Positions 46,653 through 57,325 of a DNA stretch of 64,000 nucleotides are shown piece by piece. This DNA comes from Euglena gracilis. Taxonomy: Eukaryota > Euglenida > Euglenophyceae > Euglenales. How positions within the stretch are numbered: position 1 is the first letter of the stretch; each line of letters begins with the position of its first letter. The translations under genes were made by a program, and so were the position numbers. Below the pieces are notes generated by a model. It was not told the origin of the DNA and ran no database searches. It saw nothing but the letters and a program-made list of their open reading frames with translations. The stretch spans positions 11,024,241 through 11,088,240 of the forward strand of contig CP154955.1 in NCBI GenBank assembly GCA_039621445.1. The letters are read 5' to 3'.

Positions 46653-46779
46653 CCTCCCACTGCCATCGTCGCTGTGCACGGTGGTGCTGCTGGACGTGGT
46701 CAGCGGGCCGGCCGGCCTGGCCGACGGCACGGTGCAGGCACTGCTGCTGCAGTGCATCGCCCGCCACTGTGGCGTGATG
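46653..46779 (+). CDS. Gene 3 candidate exon 10
   Basis: LPLPSSLCTVVLLDVVSGPA, GLADGTVQALLLQ and CIARHCGVM. Hydrophobic globular stretch. Donor choice is uncertain, and the phase does not connect to exon 9, so an exon in between is likely. Confidence 0.42.
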
Positions 46780-46849
46780 GTCGGCAGCCACGCCGCGGCC
46801 CATGCCGGAAGCAAATGGCGCCTTTTGGCGCGAAAATTTTTTGTGATCA

Positions 46850-46856
46850 TTATAAT

Positions 46857-46931
<75 letters not shown>

Positions 46932-46976
46932 CACAGCAACAACAGCAGCAGCAGCAGCAGCAGCAGCAGTAACACC

Positions 46977-47030
<54 letters not shown>

Positions 47031-47037
47031 TATTATT
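46850..47037 (+). repeat. (AAT)n, (CAG)n and (CAA)n trinucleotide tracts
   Basis: (AAT)n at about 46855-46930, a short (AGC)n block, then (CAA)n to about 47028. A compound trinucleotide tract. Confidence 0.97.
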
Positions 47038-47266
47038 AAATAAAGTATTCCTTTGAATATTGTTCATGGTGTGCATTCACGCTATTTTGTTGCACTCAGC
47101 GTCACCACAAACGTCCCCAAAACCAGGCATGAGCCCCCGCCTCCCGCGCTGACATGTCATTTGACTGTGGTGCCAGCGGCCCAGCCCAGGTTGGCTGGGT
47201 CAACGAGAGTTGGTTTATGGGTATGCCCTCGACGTGGTGAGGTCTCTTGGGGGAGGGGGGGCAAAG

Positions 47267-47375
47267 AGTTTCTGCGGCGTGCGGGCGACCAGGCCACGGC
47301 GGACACGCTGGTGGCATCGTTCCTCAGCCCACTGCAGGCGGTGGTGGCGGCCATTGACGCCATCCTGTGCGGGCG
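47267..47375 (+). CDS. Gene 3 candidate exon 11
   Basis: Phase 1 to 2. FLRRAGDQATADTLVASFLS then PLQAVVAAIDAILCG. Helical. The end phase matches exon 12. Confidence 0.55.
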
Positions 47376-47572
47376 GTGGCAACCTCAGCCGCTCGTTGCC
47401 GGAAGCTGCGTGGGACCGCTGGCGATGCTTCCGGGCACTGAGCTCTGCTCAAACCTTTCAGCAGTGGTACTGCACAGTCATTCGTGTATTTTCCTGGTGA
47501 GGCTGCCAGTGGCGTGTTGTCCGGCCCATATTTTGCATATTGCTTTTCTGTCCTCTCTCATGCAATCACGTG

Positions 47573-47603
<31 letters not shown>

Positions 47604-47700
47604 ATACACACACACACACATACACACACACATACACACACACATACACACACATACACACACACATACACACACACACACATACACACACACATACACA

Positions 47701-47743
<43 letters not shown>

Positions 47744-47955
47744 ACACATACACACACACATACACACACACATACACACACATACACACACACATACACA
47801 CACACACATACACACACACACATACACACACACACATACACACACACATACACACACACATACACACACACATACACACACATACACACACACATACACA
47901 CACACGTACACACACACACGCACACACGCACACACAGATGTGCACGTGCACAAGA
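47573..47955 (+). repeat. (ACACAT)n/(AC)n microsatellite
   Basis: CACATACA units and pure CA over 380 bp. It generates long spurious His/Thr and Cys/Val ORFs. Confidence 0.97.
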
Positions 47956-48133
47956 AATTACACGTGCACATACACACACAATCACACACGCCCACCCGCA
48001 CAAAAACACATACAGTCCCACACAGATTCACACGATGCACACGACACACCCACACCCACCGACACCAGTCCCACCCCTCCCTCCTTCCCCCTCTGGAGCG
48101 GGGCCGCCGCCCGGCGGGGACCCTCCACAACAG

Positions 48134-48264
48134 CGACCTCACGGCGGGGGTGCTGCTGTGTGGCGGGCTGCACGCGGGGCCCGCCGCGGTGGAGCAGCAC
48201 CGCGGCCGGCTGCTGGTGGCCGGCAAGGAGATGGCCCGCGCCCTGCAGATCCACAACTGCGCCG
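48134..48264 (+). CDS. Gene 3 candidate exon 12
   Basis: Phase 2 to 1. DLTAGVLLCGGLHAGPAAVE, QHRGRLLVAGKEMARALQIH and NCA. It joins exon 11 in frame. Unrecognised. Confidence 0.58.
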
Positions 48265-48906
48265 GTCCTGGCCAGCTGACAGTCTCCCAGGCGCCCGGGG
48301 CCAGGCCAGGGGAGGCTTGCACGACGGACCACGGGTAAAAAAGATATTTTTGGATTTAGATGGTGCAGAAAGTTTTCAAAAAGTATCAATTAATTATTGC
48401 ATATATATAAGTCAGTATTAGCATTATGGATAGATGCCAATAATGTTGTGTGAACTTGCCAATGTGCGAGCCAGATTAGTGCCTACAGGTCTGAAAACAT
48501 GTGGATATCATAAAACTTGCAAATTTTGAAAGAATCTGGATGGGTGCTGTGGGACACCAAATGACGGCACGCCTCCTCATCGTATATAAATTTCAAGGTA
48601 ATATGTTATCAATAATTCACAAAAAAAATTGTGAGAAAGGGTGTCTTTTGTTTTATTGCCCCCTCAGTTATCAATTTGGGATGCTAAATGATCAATATGG
48701 AGTTGTTTGATATGTTGGCAAGCTGGACGTTGTGCACGAAGGTTCGTTTGGTTTGCGTGCACGCACTTTTGGCACACGGCCCCATTCCGCCCGCTACACG
48801 CAGGCCAGGCTCTGCCAACGGCTTTCACCACGCCCGGATTTGAAAGTGGACTTCGGCTCCTTGCGAAGCATGGCGTTGATCAGGAGACGGTTTCTTCCCC
48901 ATTTCA

Positions 48907-49205
48907 GACAGCACACACACAAGAAAACACACAAACACAACACACCCACAATAGAACATACGCATACACACACACACACACACAACGCAACACAACGCAA
49001 CACAACACAACACAACACAACACAACACAACACAACACAACACAACACAACACAACACAACACAACACAACACAACACAACACAACACAACACAACACAA
49101 CACACACGCAACACAAACACAGACACAGACACACAACACAACACAAATACAGACACACAACGTAACACACACACACACACAACGCAACACACACACAGAC
49201 ACACA
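48907..49205 (+). repeat. (CACAA)n pentanucleotide satellite with (AC)n ends
   Basis: About 25 near-perfect CACAA units at 48984-49105, flanked by ACAC and ACACAG tracts. Confidence 0.97.
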
Positions 49206-49238
49206 AATCCGTCTTGTGCCCCCATCTTCACGGTGGAG

Positions 49239-49421
49239 GCCCGGCGGCCACCGGTGGAGCCCCAGGCGCTGCACGTGGTGACGGTGGACGTGGAGCGGTC
49301 GGGGCTGCCGCGACTTGACGTCGCCGCATGGGAGGACTGCCCCGTCCCGCTGCTGACGTGGTCCGCCCGCCCAACAATACAGCCCGCGGAGGGCTCCACG
49401 CCGCCCGAGCAGGGGGGCCCC
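49239..49421 (+). CDS. Gene 3 candidate exon 13
   Basis: Reads ARRPPVEPQALHVVTVDVER, SGLPRLDVAAWEDCPVPLLT and WSARPTIQPAEG. Beta-like followed by a Pro-rich tail, with a strong GTGAGG donor. The frame stays open upstream of 49239, so the acceptor is uncertain. Confidence 0.5.
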
Positions 49422-49582
49422 GTGAGGCTGTTGTGTGCATTCGGTCTCAATCTGTGTGCTGTTTTTTTTTTCACAGTATGTGATTCAGGACACAGAACAC
49501 GGGATACCGTTTGGGGGATATGTCAAGGTTGAACGTTCTATCCGGGGTGTAAAGAAACGGCAGATCATAAGGGGGACGTGGC

Positions 49583-49965
49583 CAGGGAATTTCTTAAGGA
49601 CCCTGGGGGGGACAGCCTGCCGACTCGAAAATGTGCTGATTTGAAAAAAGTTGCTCACTGGAACCCGCCCCTGGGGGTGGGGGTGGCCCCTGGGGTGGGG
49701 GTGGGGGTGGGTCCGACCGTTGCGGGCTGCGCCCGGCTGGAATCCAAAACTAGGCGAAAAAGCCCTAATCGAGCTGGGTTGCTTTTTTGACCAAAATTTT
49801 GAGGAGAGATCCCCCAAAACCCCCTTTTCCGGCAGTTTTTTTTCTTCCACCCAGCTTAGCCCAGGCTGGAAAAACTTTATTTCCGCTCGACCCCTGTGGG
49901 GGGAGGGTCCACAGCCCACCTGGACCCCCGGGGGTAGGGTGAGGTTTGCTTTAAGGAATTCCCTG
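49583..49965 (-). mobile_element. hAT-like MITE, family 1, inverted copy D
   Basis: Ends are CAGGGAATTTCTTAAGG and TTTAAGGAATTCCCTG. Flanks GACGTGGC and GACGTGAC agree at 7 of 8 positions. In reverse complement the interior shares GTCGAG(C/T)G(G)AAATAAAGTT and CCAGCC(T/C)GG with copies A-C, so it is the same family in the other orientation. Confidence 0.75.
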
Positions 49966-50168
49966 GACGTGACGTGTTGATGTTCGTGAGTGTCGACGCC
50001 TCAAACCCCACAGTCACAAAAAGCTGTCTCCGAAACGGCATATTTGATGGTGTGTCGTGCATTTTGATCCCGAAATATCGGGGACACCGACACCCATCCT
50101 GCAACAGAAGGAAAAACCTGTGCCATCCAGAGCTGTTTGTTGGTTTCTTGGAGGTTCCCTGTCCGCAG

Positions 50169-50317
50169 GCCGTCTCCGCCCCCGGCCCCCGCCCCCGCCC
50201 CCGCCCCTACCCCCGGGGCCGCCCCCGCGGATGGGACCATCGCCTCCTACGAGCAGCGGCTGCACGCGGCGGAGGCTGCCCTCGAGGCGCGCCTGCGGAC
50301 GCATCCACTGCTGTTTG
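50169..50317 (+). CDS. Gene 3 candidate exon 14, Pro/Ala then coiled coil
   Basis: Phase 2 to 1. PSPPPAPAPAPAPTPGAAPA followed by the helix IASYEQRLHAAEAALEARLR. First of the coiled-coil exons. Confidence 0.5.
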
Positions 50318-51129
50318 GTTGCGGTTCATGGGATGGTTGCACCCCAAAAGGAGGCTGGGGTGGGGGAGTTGTATGGTGGCTGGGGTCTGTGTCAAAGTCC
50401 CAAAACCTGCGGACCGCCATGCAGGCGGTGATGCCAAGGTAGGTCAAAAAGGGACGCATTCCCTGACCAACATCTGGGATGCTGCCGCGCTGCCAGCTGG
50501 CACGCACTTGCAGCCTGCTGCAAGAAACTGGTCCACAGACTCCAACTGGCCACGCTCTGGTGTGTGTGCGTGTGTGGCATTTTTCTTCCTCGTTAGGAGC
50601 TCCCGGGAGTTGCTTGCCCATTTAAGCTCAGTTTCTTCTATTTCCTGTCCGTGTACATGCATGCAACGGATGTTTGTACACTATTTTGTGTGCCATTAAA
50701 TAATGACGCTCCTGGACTGATGGGCACAAATGAAGGTCACAATCCTCACACATGCAGATGTGGGAAGTGCTGAGACTGTATTTCTGTTCAAACGTGCCGT
50801 TTCGGGAATAGTTGCCGGCCGTGCTATTCCGCTTTCTGAGCGTGTCGTTTCTTTCAAGCGTATTATTCCTGTGGGAAGGCTGCTCTGTTCTTGGTTCAGC
50901 CCCCGGGTTCCCATCCAATGGTCCCGTGGCTTAACATGCCTTAATGACAGAGACAGATCTGTGAGGCAGGTTATTGATTCCGGACCACCACAGATCAGGT
51001 AAGGAGACCCTTTCATCCCCGGACCTGTTTTCAAACAGACCTGGGGAAGCCGTGGGTCAGTCAGAGGAGTGACGAACACATCTCCAAAGCACAGCCAGTA
51101 ATCCGAAGAACTGCACAACAACCCTGCAC

Positions 51130-51350
51130 GGCGCCGCGTCGGACTTTTCTAAACGACAAAGAAGGTCTCAAGGCTTTCGCTGCGCTGCACCGCCACTGCC
51201 GTCACACTGCATTACCACTGCACTACCACAATGAACTGCCACTGCATTGCCATTGCCATCATGCTGCATCACCACTGCACCGTCGCTTCACTGCCGCTGT
51301 ACCGCCGCTGCTGTCACACTGCACTGTCACCACACTGTCACTGAATTGGC
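51130..51350 (+). repeat. Degenerate CACTGC tandem repeat
   Basis: Imperfect units such as CACTGCATTACCACTGCAC and CCGCTGCTGTCACACTGC cover about 200 bp up to the left end of the palindrome-rich element. Confidence 0.7.
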
Positions 51351-52050
51351 ATTGCACTTAGGCGGCCTAACTCGCACTTAAGGTTTTGATTTTTAGCTTG
51401 CGCTTTCGCGCAAATTTTCGATTTCTTTGAGACCCGGCGGTAGAACCCACCCTTTTGACCCTCTGGTTCCGCGGAGACCCTCCACGGTGGCGTGTGCATC
51501 ATTTTCCGATGTTGGGACCTGGGGAACAGGCCCAGTTTTTGTGTTTTTCAGCCGGTGCACCATTTTGAAAATGGTCCAAATCCCTGGGTTTGACCGCCGG
51601 GACACGTGAATTTTCCCAAAAAAGGGCCGAAACCCCCGTTGCCAGTCCCTCGTTTTTGAAGCTTTGACAGTGTTCCCGGGATGGTGCCACACAGTCCAGG
51701 TGTAATGAAGCCCTTTTTGTTGCTTTTTTTTGGGCTCTGTGATATGTCCGTGAAGAGTTGGCTGCTGAGGCATCCAGAGGGTGGACTCTACATGCACGTT
51801 GTGAAAAATTGGAAAAAATGGCATGTCACAAAGTTGTGATCCCTGGGTGCTTGAAGCGCGAGGAGAGGTACAGTGGGAATTACCCAGGTGGGGGGGGGGG
51901 ATTGAGGGCAAACCCAGGGACCTGTCCCAACGTCCGGTGAGCAACGCCAGGCCCCACACTACTGGGAACAGAAGGCGATGTTTATGGACATTTGCGCTTA
52001 AGCGCAAATTTTTAACTTGTGCTTAAGCGCAAATTAAAAAAATTATAAAA

Positions 52051-52400
52051 TTTGCGCTTAAGCGCAAGTTAAAACAGAAGCCCCCTGAGCTTATGGGAGT
52101 CCCTCTGATGTGTTACGGTGTGTTGGGGGCCCCTCTCTGCACGGCCAGTGTGCGGACTTGCGCCGAAGCGCAAAGCATCATACAAAAAAAACGAGAAATG
52201 CAAACGCACAGTGTTGACGCGTAATCTGAATGATCAAGCAGTGCATTATGTAGTATGTGCATTGCGCTTCGGCGCAAGGCATTTCCTCACCAAGTCCGCA
52301 CACTGGCCGTGCAGAGAGGGGCCCCCAACACACCGTAACACATCAGAGGGACTCCCATAAGCTCAGGGGGCTTCTGTTTTAATTTGCGCTTAAGCGCAAA
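52051..52400. repeat. Internal foldback 1 of the palindrome-rich element
   Basis: The arm 52051-52173 and its reverse complement at 52262-52400 are almost identical over more than 100 bp. A 14-bp insertion (GGCATTTCCTCACC) lies in the right arm. Each arm carries a palindrome at both ends. Confidence 0.92.
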
Positions 52401-53082
52401 TTTTTTAATTTGCGCTTAAGCGCAAGTTAAAAACTTGCGCTTAAGCGCAAATGTTCTTTCAAAAAGCAGATGTATTTGAATGCGTTCGTGCTCTGTGAGA
52501 AGGTGGGCGATAGAGGAGAATGATGAGGGGTGTTTGAGCGCTGCTGTGCCCAAAACTGGGTTAGTACTTTTCAACTATTCAGGCACTGGGGAGGGAGTGG
52601 CTGTTCCAATAAGACGAATCGTGGGCGGTGGGCTGTGGAGCCTCAGTGACCTTGCACTCGGTGCACAAAGTAGGGTTTTTGGGATATTGACAGAAAGACC
52701 TGTTTTGGCTGAACCATGTCCTCCATCTGCCCGGTGTGATGTGGCTGTCTGGTGGGTTGCAATTACCGAGAAAAAAAGTGTGTCAACATGTCTTCCCTTC
52801 TCCGCCGTTGTTAATGGACCATTTCGATCTCTCAATTCCATTCGCTCATCCCAAAGTTGTGTGCTTCAAATCCTGGGTAAGGAAAGGGCAGTTGAGCTCA
52901 CAACGCACAGGACAAGGCACGTCTGGATATCAAGTAGTTGGTGGTTGCTTTCACACACCAGGGGGTTGGCTTCCTGTCCCAGGCAAGGCTTCCCTCCACT
53001 TGAGCTCTGTCCGCTCTGGTGATGAGATGCTTCCAGGACTGCTCTCTCCACCCGCAGTGATAAAAATAAAAAATTAAAATTG

Positions 53083-53480
53083 ATGGCTGTTGCGCCAAAG
53101 TGCAATGGGTAGGCTCATGAAGAATGAAAATTTAAGAGTTATATTGCGCCAAAGCGCCAGTAGAAATGCATTTTTAAAATTGTAAAAGCAACGTGGCTCT
53201 TGCGCAAACGCGTAATGTTGACCAATTTTAAGTCAACGTGACTGAGAGTATGCTTCCGTCCACCTGCACTGCAATTTTCTGCTCTATCCCCTCTGGTGTT
53301 CATACTCTACCAGGGCCGTTCTCTCCCTGCGTTGTGAGATACGTTTTAAACAGTTATATTTGCGCTTCGGCGCAAGCCATGTTGCTTTTGCAATTTTAAG
53401 AATTGTATTTCTATTTGCGCTTTGGCGCAATATAACTCTTAAATTTTCATTCTTCATGAGCCTACCCATTGCGCTTTGGC
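53083..53480. repeat. Internal foldback 2 of the palindrome-rich element
   Basis: The arms 53083-53215 and 53352-53480 are inverted copies, for example ATGGGTAGGCTCATGAAGAA against its complement near 53450-53470. Palindromes of the GCGCCAAAGCGC type mark the arm ends. Confidence 0.88.
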
Positions 53481-53957
53481 GGGAAACACATGTTGACACG
53501 TATGTTGTTATCATTGTGCAAGTGCAGCAATGGTCACCCACATGTTGAAATACAAAAAAGTCAAAATTTGCGCCAAAGCGCAAATGCACAATGGAGTGCC
53601 CTCGTTTCATCGCCCGCTGCTTTGTGTTCATGCACACTGGGCCCCAGGAGCGCTGTGCCCGTAGACCGTGGAGGTCCAGGTCGTTGCTTTCGTCCCCAGG
53701 CCCTGGGGTGCAGGGAGACACTATTTTCAGACTGTCCTGAGTCTCAGGCCACGGTGTTCGAAAACCAAACTTTTTTTTGGATTTGCGCGTCGGCGCAAAT
53801 TTACAGTCACTTTCAAAGCTAAGTGCGAGTTAGGCCGCCTAAGTTGCACTCCAGTGCACTGCTGGGGCCACCGCAATTATTGCGAAGCGAGGCCAGTCCA
53901 TCGAAATCCCACCCACCGCCAAACCGCTCCTCCCCCCCCCCAACCTCGGCCTCGCAG

Positions 53958-54068
53958 GGGGACGGCAGCGCCCGGGACGTGCTGGTGCTGGCGGACGCGG
54001 AGCTGCGGGCGCGGCAGCGGTTGCTGGAGGAGTGGGCCGCAGACCGCGACGAGGTGTTTGCGGCACAG
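53958..54068 (+). CDS. Gene 3 candidate exon 15, coiled coil
   Basis: 37 codons, phase 0 to 0. GDGSARDVLVLADAELRARQ then RLLEEWAADRDEVFAAQ. Heptad-like helix with a CGCAG acceptor and a GTCCGC donor. Confidence 0.62.
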
Positions 54069-55467
54069 GTCCGCGGCTGGCACGCCGTGTCGGAGGCCCG
54101 GCCAGGGACCGCCAGGCTCACCTTCTTTTTTTTGAGTTGAAGATCGAGCTGGCAACAAGTATTTTTTTCTGGTCGGACCCCCCCCCGGGGGGGAGGGCGG
54201 GTTGGTCCGCCGGCCCCCATCCCAGAATTAATTAAAATTCTGAGTGAGAATTTGTCCTCTTTTTGTCACCGATCTTGGGGTTTTTATGCATTTGCCCCCC
54301 CCCCCGGGGCAATGGCCTTTCGTATGTCATTTCAGAACAGCGCTACAGGGTGCACAGCAGACCTTCATTTACACCAAGGATAGGAGTTTTGCCAAAAGCC
54401 CATAGAAAAGTTTATGTGCTTTGGAACACGGAGTTTTAATGGCAATGTGAATCATAAGGGCAGGCTTTCTCCAGGCATTTTGAGGCCTTCTCATTGGCAC
54501 CAATTTTGCGGTAGAGTATTTTTTTCAAATATTTTTTGCAGATTAGAATTTGGCATTTGTTTAAGCTCCCTCTCGGAAATGTCAGCCCCCCCCCTCTTGT
54601 CTAACTCCACGTTGGAGACGAACATTGACTGCTTTAGCGACCCCCCCCCCTGTGGAATGATGGATATTGGTGGCAGTTGGATGGGGCAGAGGCATAGTGT
54701 TAGAATTTGTCCGTTTTGTTGTTGTTGTTTTTTGTGCGGCTCCTGTGTGCATGCCGGAAAGTTCAAGAACAGCTACCTGGCGAGGGCCCACTGCACAACC
54801 CAGAGATGCTCGGAATGAAGCATGCCCACTTTCACATGAAAAAAAGGATCTGTCCAGAAATGCAACCCCCTGGGAAACTGCCACAACACTGATTGTCGGC
54901 CAGTGTTGGGACCCTGAGGTGGGTGGACACCAAGAATTGGCTGGCTGGACCCTGAAAAGTTGTCGTGCATTATAGTTTACCGTTTTTGGCGACACACCGC
55001 ATGCCTGCATGTCAATGTATATGAGTCAATGTATGGTATGATGCAAAATAAAGGTTCAATGAACATTGTAATATGGTTATGTTATGTATGTTGACAGCTG
55101 ACCATTTTTCTGACAGTCTTGTGTCCGGTTTTTAATACTCAAAGGCACCTGTGAGCACCGCAGTATTTTCTCAAAATGTCAAACACGTTACATTTCTGAA
55201 CATGACCCATCCTCGGGTGATACATATTCCGCAAAGGGACTGAATGCATGTGTATTGCCTGGCCCAAGATATGACCAATTTATACCCCCGAAAAATGTTG
55301 CAATTTTTGGCCATTTTGAGTCAAAAAAATTCAAAAATTCATGAGGAATCAGAAGGTTTTTTTTCATTTTTATGTATATTTTTTAATTTAGCTTTTTTCA
55401 TGTTTTCGAATAAATTCAAAGGTGGCGGCCGGGGTGGGGGTGGCGCGGTGCAGGCGACGTCCACCAG

Positions 55468-55654
55468 CTTCACGAAGAGCTGCTGGAGATGGAGGTCCGG
55501 CTGGACCAAGCACGGCGCGGGCAGTGGGAGGCCCAGTACCAGTGGGAGGAGGCTGCCACCCGGCTGCGGGGCGTGGAGGCGGAGCTGGCCGCGGAGCGGG
55601 CCGGCGCGGAGCGGCTGCAGACGGACGCGGCGGCTCCCAGCACACCCCCTTCCC
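55468..55654 (+). CDS. Gene 3 candidate exon 16, coiled coil
   Basis: Phase 0 start. LHEELLEMEVRLDQARRGQW, EAQYQWEEAATRLRGVEAEL and AAERAGAERLQTDAA. The clearest coiled coil in the gene. The 3' edge is uncertain (55654 suggested). Confidence 0.65.
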
Positions 55655-55705
55655 GTGGCAGCCTCTCCTCGCGCTTCGCCCGTTTGGTCGAATCTGATCT
55701 GGGAT

Positions 55706-55994
55706 GAGGCTTCTTTTTAAGTTACCTGACCCCCCTCCCCCGGGGGAGGAGGGGGGTGGGTGGGTGCGTGGGTCTGGGCCGGACCCCCCTGGGGGGGGGG
55801 GGGGTCCCGCGCCGGAGGCGCTGGGTGTACCTTTTCGGCGCGAAGCGCCGAAATTTTTTGAAAATTGCCTTTAACGGACCCGATTTTGGGGGGGGGTCCC
55901 CGCCCCCCCCCCCCCCGGGGGGGGGCCGCGCCACCCTGGGTGGGTGGGGGGGGAGGACCCCCCCTCCCCCCCGGGGGTCTTAAAAAGAAGCCTC
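55706..55994. mobile_element. hAT-like MITE, family 2, perfect ends and 8-bp duplication
   Basis: GAGGCTTCTTTTTAAG at the left and CTTAAAAAGAAGCCTC at the right are exact inverses. TCTGGGAT flanks both sides (55698-55705 and 55995-56002), a perfect 8-bp target duplication. The interior is C-run/G-run hairpins, with a mirrored copy of GGCGCGAAGCGCC. It inserted just past exon 16. Confidence 0.92.
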
Positions 55995-56164
55995 TCTGGG
56001 ATGTATTTCTCATCGAGGAAGTCCCAAGTTCGACCCCAGAGACGGATGGATCGCCACATCTGACGCTGCAACGTACGCCGGTACGTCAGAACCTCAGGAA
56101 TTCTATTTGCCAACCCTTCCCATCATGCTGCCCAAGTTGTCACGTGACAAATGCCGGAGTGGGC

Positions 56165-56560
56165 AGGGTTCGATATAAGGAGGGTGTATGGGGTTTGGGT
56201 GGGGGGGGTGTCCCCCCACCCCCCCCCCCTCTCCTACTCCTAGACCGGAGGGGGGGGGGTTCTGAACCACCACCACCCCCACCTGGGGTCCAGACCACCT
56301 GGGGGGGGAACCGAGACCCCCCCAAAAGGTCAAAATTTTCCTTCCAGTGTTTCCGGCGCCAAAATTTATTGCATTTCTTACATTTTTTTTGCCCAAAAAG
56401 TGTCCAAAATGGCATTTTTGGCCGTTCTTGGGGGTCAATTTTTTCGGTCACCCAGACCGTGCCACTGCCATTGTTTAGATGGGGGAGTGTCCCCCCCCCC
56501 CTCGGAGGGGGGTCCGCCCTACCGCCCCCCCACCTGCCCTTCTACCGAAGCCCGGGGGAG
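56165..56560. repeat. Element with GGGTTCGATATAAGG ends
   Basis: Left end GGGCAGGGTTCGATATAAGG, right end CACCTGCCCTTCTACCGAAG, which are inverted relatives. The same end sequence (CTGCCCTTATATCGAACCCT) appears near 5238, 14390 and 59045, so this is another short repeat family. Confidence 0.55.
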
Positions 56561-56635
56561 GGGGGTGTCTCGGCAATCTCACGGAAACAGCTCCTAGCCC
56601 GACTGGATGGCTTTGGAGGTGTGCTGCCCCCACAG

Positions 56636-56731
56636 GAGGGGCTGGTGCGCATACTGGAGGAGAAGGTCTGCCATCTGACGGGTGACCTAGCCGCCAAGGA
56701 CAAGCCCAGCCCACATCTGGCGACAGATCAT
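56636..56731 (+). CDS. Gene 3 candidate exon 17, coiled coil
   Basis: 32 codons, phase 0 to 0. EGLVRILEEKVCHLTGDLAA then KDKPSPHLATDH. Good acceptor CCCCCACAG and donor GTATAAG. Confidence 0.58.
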
Positions 56732-56739
56732 GTATAAGC

Positions 56740-56990
56740 GCGAACACGCGGGCGCGCACTCACATGCGTGCACACAGACGCGCGCACATGCATGTGCACG
56801 CATACTCACACACATGCACGCGCACGCGCGCGTGCACATGGATGCGCACACCTACCCACCCACCCACACACACACACACACATCTGCGCACACGCACGCA
56901 CATATATGCCTGCACACACATATGCACACACACAAACACACATGCACACACACACACACACACACACGTGCGTAAACAAACGCCCAACAG
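56740..56990 (+). repeat. (CA/CG)n-rich microsatellite
   Basis: ACACGCGCAC, CCCA and CACATGCA units over 250 bp. Confidence 0.9.
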
Positions 56991-57166
56991 CAAACGCAGT
57001 GCGCATTCACCGAGCCAGGGCCAAAGGAAAGAAGGGGAAGATGCGTGGTCCATCTGTGTCTTTGGAATAGGTGTGTGAGGTTTTTAGGCGATGGCTGCGT
57101 GTGGGTTTGCTGGCACATCGCCCCCCCCCCCTCCGTTCCCGGGTGGGGGCTGCCCCAACGGAGCAG

Positions 57167-57325
57167 ACCCTCCGCGCGGAGGTCCACCGCCTCGCCCAGG
57201 CCGGCCTCGCCCCGGCGGGCGACGCGGCGCTGGAGGAGGTGCTGCCCGCGGCGCTGCGGCTGCAGACGGAGACGGTGGCCCGCCTCACGCGGGACAACCA
57301 GGCGTTGCCCTGGGGGCTGGCCAGG
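57167..57325 (+). CDS. Gene 3 candidate exon 18, coiled coil
   Basis: 53 codons, phase 0 to 0. TLRAEVHRLAQAGLAPAGDA, ALEEVLPAALRLQTETVARL and TRDNQALPW. Confidence 0.62.

Larger units (their letters stand above)
51357..53843. mobile_element. 2.49-kb palindrome-rich foldback element with 24-bp TIRs
   Basis: The ends are perfect 24-bp inverted repeats starting CTTAGGCGGCCTAACTCGCA, flanked by TTGCA on both sides (51352-51356 and 53844-53848). Inside lie more than a dozen copies or variants of a 16-18-bp palindrome, TTGCGCTTAAGCGCAA and relatives with CCGAAG, CCAAAG, TTCGG or TTTCG centres. There are also two large internal inverted repeats. The longest frames show no recognisable transposase. 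It lies in a gene 3 intron, about 115 bp upstream of exon 15. Confidence 0.88.

Noticed and set aside
47053-48421. Overlapping + and - ORFs of 250-400 codons
   Set aside because: Mostly the ACACAT microsatellite. Only the short parts at 47267-47375 and 48134-48264 look like exons.
51357-53843. CRISPR-like array because of many repeated palindromes
   Set aside because: The spacing is irregular, the repeats are only 16-18 bp with varying centres, the context is eukaryotic, and terminal repeats mark a transposon-like element.
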